The notes: generated by a model not told the origin, from the letters alone. DNA of 64,000 nt from Nonomuraea harbinensis (GCF_019396385.1 NZ_JAHKRN010000032.1:37780-101779), one strand, 5' to 3'; shown: positions 7,217 to 15,745, counted from the first letter of the stretch. Translations and numbers: made by a program.

Positions 7217-8743
7217 TCAAACGTCGGTGTCGCGGCTCCGCGCCTCCCCGAGGGTGGGCACGTGACGCAGCATCCCGAGGCACAGCACCGCGGCAACGGC
7301 GATGGCGATCCCCGCGACCAGGGAAGCGACGTTGAGTCCGCTGGTGAAGGCCTGCCGGGCCGCCTCGACGGTCCCGGGCGGAAGACTCTCGCTGATCGCC
7401 AGGGTCGCGTTCAGGCTGTCGGTGAGGGCGCCGGAGGTCTCGGACGTCAGATCTCCGGGCACCGTCACCCGAGTGCGGTAGACGGCGGTGGTGAGACTGC
7501 CGAGCAGGGCGACGCCGACGGCGATGCCGAGTTCCTGGACCGTCTCGGAGATCGACGCCGCCGACCCGGATCGCGCTGCCGGCACCGCGCCCACCACCAT
7601 GTCGGTGCCCAGGGCGGCGAGGGCGCCCAGCCCGAGATAGACGAACGTGAAGCCGGCCGCCACAGGGACCTCGTCGTCGAGCCCCGCGCCGGCGAGCAGC
7701 GCGTAGCCGGCGAGGGACGCCCCGAGGGCGGCGCCCATGACCGAGCCGGGGCGGAAACGCCGGGCGACCAGAGGAGCGCCGATGGCGGCGGCGAACATCG
7801 CCAGCGCCGGTGGTCCCATCCAGAGCCCCGCGTCGAAGGGCGTGAGCCCTTGGACGAGCTGGAGGTACTGCGTGACCAGGTACATCGAGCCCCCGACTCC
7901 GACCAGGCCGATGAGCAGCACGCTCAAGGCCACGGTGAAGGCCCGGTTGCCGAACAGCGACACGTCCAGCAGCGGGTCGGGGAGGCGGCGTTGGCGGCGT
8001 ACGAACACGATCCCGGCCAGAACGCCCGCCAGGGCATAGACGAGGGTTGCGCCGCCGGGGCCGTCGGAGGCGATGCGCTTGACGGCGTAGACGACCGGAA
8101 GGATCGCCGCCAGGGACAGACCCACGCTGATCAGGTCCAGCCGGCCGGTGGACGGGGCCGCGTACTCCGGAAGCAGGGCACGCGCCCCGGCCAGGACGGC
8201 GAGGGCGATGGGCACCGCCGTCAGGAACGGCGCTCCCCACCAGAAGGAGTCCACCAGGGCTCCGCCCACGATCGGCCCGGCGGCCATCCCGAGCGCGAAC
8301 ATCGTGGCCCAGACCCCGATGGCGACCGCGCGCTGACGCGCGTCGGGGAACATGTTCGAGATCAGCGACAGCGTGGAGGGCATGAGCGTCGCCCCGGCCA
8401 CCCCCAGGAGGGCTCGCGCGAGGATCAACAGCTCGGCCGTGGGGGCGAACGCGGCGAACACCGAGGCCGCCGCGAAGGCGACCATCCCGATCTCCAGCAA
8501 CCTGCGCCGCCCGATCCGGTCGCCCAGCGTGCCCATGGTCACGAGGAACCCGGCGACGAGGAACCCGTACGCGTCCATGATCCACAGCAGCTGGGCAGCC
8601 GACGGGGACAGGTCGGCCGCCATGCTCGGCGCCACCAGGTACAGGACGGTCACGTCCAGTCCCAGCAGCACCGTCGGCATGGCCAGCAGGCCCAGGCCCG
8701 CCCACTGGCGCGCCCCCGCCCGCATGAACTGTTGCCGCGTCAT
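7217..8743 (-). CDS. DHA2-type (14-helix) MFS drug exporter
   Basis: 508-residue proton-coupled exporter of the EmrB/QacA-SmvA group in the cytoplasmic membrane. Visible marks are the first helix LDVTVLYLVAPSMA, the loop motif GTLGDRIGRRRLL, and motif C-like glycine-rich helix 5 (MFALGMAAGPIVGGAL). Length and hydrophobic segments fit 14 helices. The ATG at 8743 is favoured over GTG 8746 because of spacing from AAGGGA. Substrate is unknown; quaternary ammonium compounds or drugs are usual for the group. It heads an operon with a TetR repressor. Confidence 0.88.
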   Translation of the reverse strand: MTRQQFMRAGARQWAGLGLLAMPTVLLGLDVTVLYLVAPSMAADLSPSAAQLLWIMDAYGFLVAGFLVTMGTLGDRIGRRRLLEIGMVAFAAASVFAAFAPTAELLILARALLGVAGATLMPSTLSLISNMFPDARQRAVAIGVWATMFALGMAAGPIVGGALVDSFWWGAPFLTAVPIALAVLAGARALLPEYAAPSTGRLDLISVGLSLAAILPVVYAVKRIASDGPGGATLVYALAGVLAGIVFVRRQRRLPDPLLDVSLFGNRAFTVALSVLLIGLVGVGGSMYLVTQYLQLVQGLTPFDAGLWMGPPALAMFAAAIGAPLVARRFRPGSVMGAALGASLAGYALLAGAGLDDEVPVAAGFTFVYLGLGALAALGTDMVVGAVPAARSGSAASISETVQELGIAVGVALLGSLTTAVYRTRVTVPGDLTSETSGALTDSLNATLAISESLPPGTVEAARQAFTSGLNVASLVAGIAIAVAAVLCLGMLRHVPTLGEARSRDTDV

Positions 8744-8768
8744 CACGTCCCTTTCGCTCTCATCATGT

Positions 8769-8801
8769 TTGAACGTTAGTACAATTAGTACAATCGTTCA
8801 A
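8769..8801 (-). promoter_or_regulatory. Exporter promoter with overlapping TetR-type operator
   Basis: Minus-strand boxes TTGAAC (8796-8801) and TAACGT (8773-8778) are 17 bp apart. The same bases form an inverted repeat TTGAACG/CGTTCAA (8769-8775, 8795-8801) around two direct copies of TAGTACAAT (8777-8785, 8786-8794). A dimeric repressor here would cover both promoter boxes. A similar half-site, CGTTCAAACG, lies at the exporter-TetR junction near 7214. Confidence 0.65.
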
Positions 8802-8853
8802 GATAATGGGATCGGGCGTGAAGCGGCCCGGCCGCGATTCCCGATCGCCGAAG

Positions 8854-9316
8854 TCAGCGATCGCCGTGCGCGCCGGTGAAGGTGGCGCCGATCTCCGCCA
8901 TCCGCCCGGCCGCGTAGGCGGGGTCGATCAACGCCTCGGGGGTATGGAGGCCGGGCGGCACAGGGGCGGCACAGGGGCGCCGCGCAGGCCGAGCAGCCGT
9001 TCGACGCCGAGGGCGACACCGAGCGCCGTCAGGGGGCGCTGCCCTTCCGGGTGGCGACCACCTCGGGTCCGATGTCGACCAGGCCGCTGGAGATGCTGAC
9101 GTACGGCAGGCCGCGGTCCTGTGCGAAACGCAGTCCGTTCAGGTGGCTGTCCCACACCGTTGCCACGACCGCCGAGTAGCCGTCGGTCTCCTGGAGGCCG
9201 AGGTCGCCTCGCCGCAGGTCGATGGTCGCGGCTGTCGCGCCGCCGAACTCGTCGGCGACCCGCCGGGCGCGGCAGAGATCGCGGCCCGCGATCGTCAGCG
9301 GAACCGTCGACGGCAT
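8854..9316 (-). pseudogene. Saccharopine-dehydrogenase-like NAD(P)-binding protein, decayed
   Basis: A 5'-truncated, frameshifted relic. The readable part starts MPSTVPLTIAGRDLCRARRV, which corresponds to the second strand onward of a saccharopine-dehydrogenase-like Rossmann domain; the first strand with GxGxxG is missing. The frame breaks near 9031 in a run of five C (one base short) and resumes as LTALGVALGVERLLGLRG. It breaks again near 8950-8972 where an 11-bp unit, CCTGTGCCGCC, is tandemly duplicated, then resumes as PEALIDPAYAAGRMAEIGAT to a TGA at 8854. Not expected to make a functional protein. Confidence 0.6.
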
Positions 9317-9374
9317 CGCCGCCGGATCCCTTGGTCATCAGAATTGAGAACCGGGACGATACGGGCTGACTACA

Positions 9375-10280
9375 TCAAGAGCCCTTCAGAACGCGATCAA
9401 GTGCGGCCCGGCCCGCAGGTCCCCAGTTCGGCTTGCCGCCGGGAAGGCCCCGATCTCCGTTCTGGCCCATGAGCATCAGGAAGAGGCTCTTCATGGCGGC
9501 CAGCCCGCGGGCGCGCCGGATCGTCGCCTCGTCCGCATGCCCGTACGTGTCGAAGAACCGTGCGGCCATGCCCGTGGGGAGCAGCACCCACGCGGCGGCG
9601 AGGTCCCACGCGGGATCGCCGGCGAACAAGGCACCGAAATCGATGACGCCCGAGAGCGTCCCGTCCGTGACGACGACATTCGCGGGATGGAGGTCGCCGT
9701 GCACCCACACCGGCGGGCCCTCCCACTCGGGAGCCGCGACGGCGTCGTCCCAGACGGCCCGGACGGCGCGGACGGCGCGGACATCGCCGACGGCGTCGAC
9801 GGCCTGCAAGAACTGCTCGAAGCCGCCCGTGCACCCCTTGGGGTGGGCGCCGAAATCCGAACTGGCCGGGGCCTCGGCGGGCGCCTCCACGTGCAGCGCC
9901 CTGAGGAAGCCCGCCAGCGTGTCGGCCGCGTGGGCGCCGCGGCTGATCGAGCCGTGGTCCAGCGGCTCGCCGGAAACCCACGTCATCACGGTCCAGTGCT
10001 TGGGGAAGCGCTCGGACGGTTCGCCGGACCGCACCGGGGTCGGCACCGGAAGCGGCAGGCGCGGAGCCAGCACAGGGAGCCACCGGCGCTCCTTGAGCTG
10101 GAGCTCCGGGGTGGGGTCCATGCGCTGCATGCGCACGGCCAGCTCGTCCCCGAGGCGCCACATCTGGTTGCCCCAGCCGCCCGCCACCTCGCGGACCGCC
10201 AGCCCCGCAAGGTCCGGATGTTGTTCCCGCAGCAGGTCGCGTACCAGGTCTGCGGTGATCTCGATCTCGGTGTCGGTCAT
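9375..10280 (-). CDS. Aminoglycoside phosphotransferase (APH)-family kinase
   Basis: 301-residue kinase-fold protein that would transfer phosphate from ATP or GTP to a small molecule in the cytoplasm. The catalytic loop HGDLHPAN is at 194-201 and the metal-binding Asp214 lies in VIDFG. An odd run of Val-Arg-Ala repeats at about 167-176 comes from tandem GGCGCGGAC-like units in the DNA. Actinobacteria encode many such chromosomal phosphotransferases, of which few confer drug resistance. The gene stands alone, facing the cyclase::LuxR gene across 178 bp. Whether it acts on an antibiotic or a metabolite is open. Confidence 0.85.
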   Translation of the reverse strand: MTDTEIEITADLVRDLLREQHPDLAGLAVREVAGGWGNQMWRLGDELAVRMQRMDPTPELQLKERRWLPVLAPRLPLPVPTPVRSGEPSERFPKHWTVMTWVSGEPLDHGSISRGAHAADTLAGFLRALHVEAPAEAPASSDFGAHPKGCTGGFEQFLQAVDAVGDVRAVRAVRAVWDDAVAAPEWEGPPVWVHGDLHPANVVVTDGTLSGVIDFGALFAGDPAWDLAAAWVLLPTGMAARFFDTYGHADEATIRRARGLAAMKSLFLMLMGQNGDRGLPGGKPNWGPAGRAALDRVLKGS

Positions 10281-10324
10281 GCGAAGTCACGGTACTGAGG
10301 CGTGGGGCGGAGCGGCTCTCCACC

Positions 10325-10340
10325 CCGGCCTGAAGGCCGG
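10325..10340. repeat. Small perfect hairpin in the APH-cyclase intergenic region
   Basis: CCGGCCT-GA-AGGCCGG can fold into a 7-bp stem. Hairpins of this kind in a similar context occur near ends of IS200/IS605-type elements, but no transposase or second end is visible, so a mobile-element origin is only a guess. The rest of 10281-10458 shows no gene; it holds the ribosome site GGAGGAG for the next gene. Confidence 0.35.
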
Positions 10341-10458
10341 AGCACTGCGGCCGACCCAGGTAGCACACCGGCTAAGCGGACCTTGGCATGTCGAAGGAGA
10401 GGGCGCGATACCTTGCCTTCGGTGCCTCGACCGCGTGACCGGAGGAGTCGATGCCGGG

Positions 10459-11721
10459 ATGACGGCAGGGCGGCCGGTGCCCACGCAGGACGACGTGCTC
10501 GGATACTTCGACACGCTGTCGAACTGGGGACGGTGGGGCGACGACGACGAGCTCGGCACGCTGAACCACATCACCGACGACGTCCGGCTGGCGGCGGCGC
10601 GGGCCGTGCGTCACGGCAGGAGCGTGTCGTGCGCATGGGAGGTCGCCGTACCGGAGGACATGGAGCGGTCGACGACGATCTGCCCGTGCGCCGACACCGC
10701 GACGGGCTCGGCGTGGGCGGCCGTCACGGCGGCGGCGAACGGGATCGTCACGCGGGGTGTCCTGCTGGACGTCGCGAGCGCGCGGGATGTGCCGTGGCTG
10801 GAACCGGGGCAGGGAGTGTTCCCCGACGATCTGGAGGAGGCCGAGCGTCGCCAGGGTGTGCGGGTGCGATCCGGCGATGCGGTGCTCCTGCGGACCGGCT
10901 ACGGCCGCGTCCGCCACGAGACCGGTCCGGTCAGCGGTTTCACCCAGGCCGGGTGGCACGCGTCCTGCCTGCCGTGGCTGCACGAACGGGAGGTCGCGCT
11001 GATCGGCGCCGACACCCAGCAGGACGTTCTGCCATCGGGTTACGAAGGCGTGCTGATGCCGGTCCACGCCGTGAGCCTCGTCGCGATGGGTCTGTGGATG
11101 CTCGACAACTGCGACCTGGAGGCGTGCGCGACGACGGCTGCCGAGCTCGGCCAGTGGGACTTCCACCCCTGCCGGGCGGTGGTGTCCCGCACGGCGCCGG
11201 AAGAGGATGGTCGGTCATGCGGCGAGGCCACGTCGATCAACGAGGAGGCGCGGCGCTATCTCGCGCTGATGCCGGACGGGCCGTCCATGCCCACGGCGCT
11301 CGGGCTGAGGCTGCCCATCTGGCTGATCGGCACGACTCTGCAGGCGCGGGCCATAGCCCAGGGCCACGATCGGGGCAACGCCAGGATTCGCATCCGGACT
11401 CTCGACAGGCAGTGGCTGACCTGCCGCGCCTCATGCCTGAGCGGTCCCGGCGGACGGCCGGGTCCTACGGCGCTCGTGATCGAGCCCGCGTCCCCCGGCG
11501 ACCTGGCGGTCATCGTCGCCCAGGCGTACGGGCTGACGCCCCGGGAGTTCGAGGTCGCCCAGTTCGTGGCACGGGGCCTGTCCACCGCCGAGATCGCCAC
11601 GGCCCTGTTCATCTCTCCCCACACCGTTCGCGGTCACCTCAAGGCCGTCTTCGGCAAGGCGGGGATCTCCAGCCGCGGTGAGCTCGTCGCGCACCTGTTC
11701 GCCGAACCCTACCGGCCGTAG
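10459..11721 (+). CDS. Cyclase-family domain fused to a LuxR-type regulator
   Basis: 420 residues that join two unrelated families in one frame. Residues 1-235 match cyclase/kynurenine-formamidase-like proteins (GYFDTLSNWGRW, GIVTRGVLLDV, VRSGDAVLLRTG, CLPWLHEREVALIG, MPVHAVSLVAMG). The metal-binding HxGTHxD segment is absent: STTICPCADTATGSAWAAVT runs straight across its position, so catalysis is unlikely. From about 255 to 420 the protein matches the C-terminal half of actinobacterial LuxR-type regulators (SINEEARRYL, PTALVIEPASP, then the helix-turn-helix LTPREFEVAQFVARGLSTAE). A GGAGGAG ribosome site lies 11 nt before the ATG. It is either a ligand-sensing regulator or a deletion-born chimera. 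Confidence 0.7.
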   Translation: MTAGRPVPTQDDVLGYFDTLSNWGRWGDDDELGTLNHITDDVRLAAARAVRHGRSVSCAWEVAVPEDMERSTTICPCADTATGSAWAAVTAAANGIVTRGVLLDVASARDVPWLEPGQGVFPDDLEEAERRQGVRVRSGDAVLLRTGYGRVRHETGPVSGFTQAGWHASCLPWLHEREVALIGADTQQDVLPSGYEGVLMPVHAVSLVAMGLWMLDNCDLEACATTAAELGQWDFHPCRAVVSRTAPEEDGRSCGEATSINEEARRYLALMPDGPSMPTALGLRLPIWLIGTTLQARAIAQGHDRGNARIRIRTLDRQWLTCRASCLSGPGGRPGPTALVIEPASPGDLAVIVAQAYGLTPREFEVAQFVARGLSTAEIATALFISPHTVRGHLKAVFGKAGISSRGELVAHLFAEPYRP

Positions 11722-11793
11722 GCGCCACCATCAGTGGCCGGTCGCGCACCCTGCCCGGGTTCGCACGCCGCGGCGTCGCCGCCAGGGGCAGAA

Positions 11794-12190
11794 TCACCTC
11801 AAGGCGATCCGTCGTGCCCTGGCGAGGTTGGCGATCAGTTCGGCACGGGTCTGGTGCTCGTGCGCGGCCCACGCGGGTTGACCGGGACCGCTGCGCCACG
11901 ACTCGCTGAGCGGGCTGTTGTCCACGGTGTCGAATCCGAACTGGTCGTACAGTCGCGTCACGAGTTCCACGGCTTCGGGAAAGTCGCTCGAGGACGACAG
12001 CGCCAGACGGCCGGGGGGTGCCCGCCGCCGTGCCCGCGGTGGTGATGCGGAGGGGCCTGGATGTGGGTGAAGGCCTTGACGACCTTGGATCGCCGAAGGT
12101 GCTCCTGGCGCAGCTCGTGAACGGTCTTCTCACCCGAGTCGACGACCAGGATATGGCCGTCGCGCCAGACCATGTAGTTGTTCGCATGGT
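11794..12190 (-). pseudogene. NADPH/F420-dependent oxidoreductase-like gene, frameshifted
   Basis: Remnant of a DinucleotideBD NAD(P)/F420 oxidoreductase. Three reading frames carry successive parts. NNYMVWRDGHILVVDSGEKT through HLRRSKVVKAFTHIQA is in the first frame. LRITTAGTAAGTP follows in a second, near 12035-12050. GRLALSSSSDFPEAVELV and YDQFGFDTVDNSPLSESW are in the third, ending at a TGA at 11794. Two frameshifts near 12020-12050 and loss of the N-terminal Rossmann motif make it non-functional. It abuts the 3' end of the SDR gene. Confidence 0.65.
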
Positions 12191-12231
12191 CTTTGACCTC
12201 AACCTCTGGTGAGACTGTCGGGGTTTCGCAC

Positions 12232-12981
12232 TCAGATCTGGTTCAGGCCGCCGTCGACGTACAGGCTCGAACCGGTGATGAAGCTGCTCTGCCCGGAGGC
12301 GAGGAAGGCCACGGCGGCGGCGATCTCCTCCGGGCGCCCGAGCCGGCCCAGCGGCACGTGCGCGGCCAGTTGCCGCCTGAAGCCGGCGGCCTGCTCCTGG
12401 TCGGGAGCGAGCCCTGACAGACCGGGGGTGTCGGTCGGGCCGGGCGTGATGGTGTTGACCCGGATGCCGCGTCCCTTGAGTTCGTTGGCCCAGGTCCGCG
12501 CGAACGATCGGGTGGCGGCCTTCGTCGCCGCGTACACGCCGAACGCCCCATCGCCGGCGTCCGCGTTGGTGGAGCCGTTCAGGATCACCGAGGCGCCGTC
12601 GTTGAGCAGGGGCAGCGCCTTCTGCACGGTGAACAGCGTGCCCCGGACGTTGATGCCGAAGAGGGTGTCGAAGTGCTCCTCGGAGATCTGCTCAAGCGGC
12701 ACGAACTCGGCGACGGAGGCGTTCGCGAACAGTACGTCCAGGCCCTGTCCCCTGCTGCGGATCGTCTCGTAGAGCCTGTCCAGGTCGGCCAGGTTCGAGA
12801 TGTCGCCGATCACCGCGGTGGCCGCTGAACCGATCGCTCCGACGGCCGCGTCGAGTTCGGTCCTGCGCCGGCCGGTGATGAACACGTGCGCGCCCTCGGC
12901 CGCCAGTCGTACGGCACCGGCCAGGCCGATTCCGGTGCTGCCGCCGGTGACGAGAGCGGTCTTGCCTTCGAGTAGCCCTAT
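12232..12981 (-). CDS. SDR family oxidoreductase with an apparent ATA start
   Basis: Classical short-chain dehydrogenase of 249 residues: cofactor motif TGGSTGIG at 12-19, NAS in place of NAG after strand 4, catalytic Ser137, Tyr150 and Lys154, and the usual end SSLYVDGGLNQI. Homology begins at IGLLEGKTALVTGG, where the first codon is ATA (12981-12979), 8 nt after a perfect GAGGAGG. No ATG, GTG or TTG exists in frame near the ribosome site. ATA may act as a weak start, or the ATG was lost or misread. Divergent from a TetR gene across an interval with repeated operator-like sequences. Confidence 0.82.
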   Translation of the reverse strand: MGLLEGKTALVTGGSTGIGLAGAVRLAAEGAHVFITGRRRTELDAAVGAIGSAATAVIGDISNLADLDRLYETIRSRGQGLDVLFANASVAEFVPLEQISEEHFDTLFGINVRGTLFTVQKALPLLNDGASVILNGSTNADAGDGAFGVYAATKAATRSFARTWANELKGRGIRVNTITPGPTDTPGLSGLAPDQEQAAGFRRQLAAHVPLGRLGRPEEIAAAVAFLASGQSSFITGSSLYVDGGLNQI

Positions 12982-13000
12982 GGGGACAACCTCCTCAGAT

Positions 13001-13056
13001 TTCTGTATCGATCGATGCGGAACTCGTACGGTAGTACTTCTGTATCGATCGATGCG
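13001..13056. promoter_or_regulatory. Two direct 19-bp operator-like repeats between SDR and TetR genes
   Basis: TTCTGTATCGATCGATGCG occurs at 13001-13019 and again at 13038-13056, a 37-bp period. Each copy contains the palindrome ATCGATCGAT. One copy flanks the ribosome site of the SDR gene and the other that of the TetR gene, as expected for a repressor controlling both. Confidence 0.75.
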
Positions 13057-13075
13057 AAAGAGGTAGGCTGCGGGC

Positions 13076-13684
13076 GTGCGGACCAAACAGAGCGGCCCCA
13101 TCGGCCGGCCGCGAGGATTCGACCCCGGCGAAGCTCTCGAGCGCGCCATGCTGGTCTTCTGGGAGCACGGCTACGAGGGGGCCAGCCTGGCCAGGCTGAC
13201 CGATGCGATGGGCATCTCCACCACCAGCATGTACGCGGCGTTCGGCAACAAGGAGGAGCTGTTCCGCAAGGCCCTGGAGCGCTACACCGAAGGCCCCAGC
13301 GCATACCTGGCCCGGGCCCTGGAGCAGCCGACCGCCCTGGGCGTCGCCACCGCGATCCTGGCCGGCACCGTACGGACCACCACCCGCCCGGCCCACCCCC
13401 ACGGGTGCCTGGGAGTCCAGGGCGCCCTGGCCGCCAGCGACTCCGGGCGTGGCGTCCGCGACCTTCTCGCCGCCTGGCGCAACGACGGCTGCTCCCGCGT
13501 ACGAGAGCGATTCCAGCGAGCCGTCGACGACGGCGACCTGCCTCCGGACGCCGATCCGGGGCTGCTGGCCCGCTACGTCACCACCTTGGCCTTCGGCATC
13601 ACGGTGCAGGCCGCGAGCGGCGTCGGCCGCGACGAACTCCAGGAGATGGCCGACGCCGCCCTGCGCAACTGGCCGCTCCCCTGA
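13076..13684 (+). CDS. TetR/AcrR-family transcriptional regulator
   Basis: 202-residue repressor starting at GTG 13076 with an AGAGG ribosome site 11 nt upstream. The DNA-binding domain spans about 12-58 (LERAMLVFWEHGYEGASLARL, then ISTTSMYAAFGNKEELFRKAL). The C-terminal part, with HPHGCLGVQGALAAS and a conserved cysteine, resembles regulators of oxidoreductases responding to electrophiles. It is divergent from the SDR gene and is its likely regulator through the two 19-bp repeats. The following 246 bp up to the acetyltransferase stop hold no recognisable gene. Confidence 0.88.
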   Translation: MRTKQSGPIGRPRGFDPGEALERAMLVFWEHGYEGASLARLTDAMGISTTSMYAAFGNKEELFRKALERYTEGPSAYLARALEQPTALGVATAILAGTVRTTTRPAHPHGCLGVQGALAASDSGRGVRDLLAAWRNDGCSRVRERFQRAVDDGDLPPDADPGLLARYVTTLAFGITVQAASGVGRDELQEMADAALRNWPLP

Positions 13685-13930
13685 GAACCGCGCTCATCCC
13701 TCGTCCACGCGGCCCTGGGGCTTCCGTCCCCTTCGCACCTCGTCGATTCTTCGGAACTCGTCGAAGAGACCCGCCGCGGGCATCCGCGCGGACGGCCGGC
13801 CTGATCACCTGGTCGTCCGCGCCCCACGGCCGCGAGGTTGCCGAGGGGGACCGCGGCGGCCGGGTCACGCCTGAGCAAGGCACGGATCTGGTGATCCGCG
13901 CCCGCCCGCTGCCGGCGGGGCCGAAGCAGG

Positions 13931-14443
13931 TCAGACGCCGAACGCCGCCGGGTAGCGGATGACGCCGCTGGGGACCGGTCGTTCAGGGGCGAGGGCGAGC
14001 GCCATCATGTACTTGTCCTCGACGTCGAAGGGCGGGCGGATGCCGTACCCGGAGGCCGGGGTGAAGCCGAAGCGCGGGTAGTACTCGGCGTGACCGAGCA
14101 CGACCACCAGGTTCTCGCCCTGCTCGCGGGCGGCGCGCAGGGCGGCGCGGATCGCGGCGGAACCGGCGCCCCGCCGCTGGTGTCCGGGCTTGACGGCGCA
14201 CGGGCCCAGGGCGAGTGCGGGTGAGTCGCCGACGTGACAGCGGGTGAGCAGCGCGTATCCGATGAGCTCGCCGCCGGGGGCCTCGGCCAGCCAGGACAGG
14301 CCGGGCAGCCACGCCTGCGCGTCGGCCCGCAGCGCCTCGACGAGGTCGGCCTCGTGCGGAGTGGGGAAGGCGGCAAGGTTGACGTCGCGGATGGCGGCGA
14401 CGTCGCCGGCGCTCTCGGGACGGGTAATCCAAGTAGGGGTCAT
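13931..14443 (-). CDS. GNAT-family N-acetyltransferase (YhbS-like)
   Basis: 170-residue acetyltransferase transferring acetyl from acetyl-CoA. The CoA-binding motif A is VKPGHQRRGAGSAAIRAAL at about 88-106, and the C-terminal HAEYYPRFGFTPAS is typical of the YhbS-like group. Substrate is unknown. It is a single gene whose GAGGAG ribosome site lies about 13 nt before the ATG. Neighbours give no pathway clue. Confidence 0.87.
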   Translation of the reverse strand: MTPTWITRPESAGDVAAIRDVNLAAFPTPHEADLVEALRADAQAWLPGLSWLAEAPGGELIGYALLTRCHVGDSPALALGPCAVKPGHQRRGAGSAAIRAALRAAREQGENLVVVLGHAEYYPRFGFTPASGYGIRPPFDVEDKYMMALALAPERPVPSGVIRYPAAFGV

Positions 14444-14608
14444 GGTCGGGTGCGTCTCCTCGTCCTTTCGCGGGTGGCCGGCGGCGCATGGCGATCTCTT
14501 GAAGGGTAGCCGCGACCGCCTCGCGCATTCGGTGACGACAGCGCAGCGGCCCCGTTGGGGGGTGCGGCGCGGCGGACGTGGCCGGCACCAGGCCGAATGG
14601 GCACGGTG

Positions 14609-15559
14609 TCAGAGGCTGCCGAGGAATTCCAGGAGGAGGCGGTTGACGTCGTCGGGGCGTTCCTGCTGGATCCAGTGACCGCAGTCCAGAAGGTGGCTGC
14701 CGGTCAGGCCGGGGAGGGTGTGGGGGTAGGCGTCGACGGCGTCGGACAGCCACATGGTGGAGGCGTCGCGCCTGCCGCCGATGAACAGGGACGGCTGCTT
14801 GATCGGGGCTCCGGCGTAGGGGGCCAGGTCTTCCCAGTCGCGGTCCATGTTGCGGTAGCGGTTGAGCGCTCCGGTCAGGCCGGTCCGCTCGAACTCCGCG
14901 GCGTAGAAGCCGAGTTCCTCCTCCGTCAGCCAGGACGGCAGGGCCCCGGCGGGGAACCGCTCGCGCAGGGTGCCGCCGTCGCGGGTGACGAAGTGCGGGT
15001 CGGGTCCGGCCATGGTGTCGCCGGACAGAGCGCGGTAGAACCCGGCGAGCCAGCCGCGCACGTCGGGCTCGATCTCGGACTCGGCCCGTCCGGGCTCCTG
15101 GAAGTAGGAGACGTAGAACTCCTCCTCACCGCCCATCTGCGCGAACACCTCGCTCGGCCGGGGTCCGCCCGGCGGCGTGTAGGGCACGCTCAAGATGCCG
15201 ACCGCGTGGAACACCTCGGGCGCGACCAGCGCGGAGCGCGCGGCGATCGTCGCCCCCCAGTCGTGGCCGATGATCGCCGCCGAGGTCTCGCCGAGCGCCC
15301 GCACGACCGCGACGTTGTCCTGGACCAGGTCGAGCATCCGGTAGGCGGCCGGGTCCCGCGGCTTGGACGAGCGTCCGTATCCCCGCACGTCAAGTGCGAC
15401 GGCCCGGTAGCCCGCCTGCGCCAGGACGGGCATCTGCCGCCGCCACGAATACCAGGACTCGGGGAACCCGTGCACCAGCAGCACCAGCGGCCCGCTGCCC
15501 TGCTCCACCGTGTGGATGCGTACCGCGCCCGCTTCCAGGATCCTGTGCTGGACCGTCAT
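14609..15559 (-). CDS. Alpha/beta hydrolase, epoxide-hydrolase-like
   Basis: 316-residue alpha/beta hydrolase. HGFPESW at 30-36 forms the oxyanion region, the nucleophile is Asp100 in GHDWGA rather than Ser, and the catalytic His295 lies in DCGHWIQQERP. An Asp nucleophile and HGFPESW point to the soluble epoxide hydrolase or haloalkane dehalogenase branch. The ATG at 15559 is preferred over one at 15601 because GGGGAGG precedes it by 6 nt and homology starts there. Substrate is unknown. Confidence 0.87.
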   Translation of the reverse strand: MTVQHRILEAGAVRIHTVEQGSGPLVLLVHGFPESWYSWRRQMPVLAQAGYRAVALDVRGYGRSSKPRDPAAYRMLDLVQDNVAVVRALGETSAAIIGHDWGATIAARSALVAPEVFHAVGILSVPYTPPGGPRPSEVFAQMGGEEEFYVSYFQEPGRAESEIEPDVRGWLAGFYRALSGDTMAGPDPHFVTRDGGTLRERFPAGALPSWLTEEELGFYAAEFERTGLTGALNRYRNMDRDWEDLAPYAGAPIKQPSLFIGGRRDASTMWLSDAVDAYPHTLPGLTGSHLLDCGHWIQQERPDDVNRLLLEFLGSL

Positions 15560-15652
15560 CGCGCCCTCCCCGACCTGCGACTTCGTGATCACGTCGACCA
15601 TAGGTCGGCGGCTTCCGGCGGCCCAAGATTCGTTGCCGGGTCGGCAACTCGC

Positions 15653-15745
15653 CGACGCCGAGACGGTTGCTCATGGTCACCACACGCGCGGCGGGCGCCT
15701 GCACCAGCAGCGGCAGCAGCCGCACGGTCAGCGCGAACGGGTCGG
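15653..15745 (-). pseudogene. Short SDR-like relic
   Basis: One minus-strand frame reads FALTVRLLPLLVQAPAARVV followed by TMSN, which is the strand 5 region of a short-chain dehydrogenase (normally HFALT...ARVVTVSS). Nothing else of the gene remains: neither TGxxxGxG nor YxxxK is nearby. It overlaps the 3' end of the DUF305 gene in another frame, whose last residues may therefore be foreign. Confidence 0.4.

Noticed and set aside
9751..9781. Tandem GGCGCGGAC-like units in the APH gene as a possible CRISPR or satellite
   Set aside because: Only about three short units inside a coding frame, giving a Val-Arg-Ala run.
10281..10458. IS200/IS605 element at the hairpin 10325-10340
   Set aside because: No transposase, no second end and no target-site features are visible.
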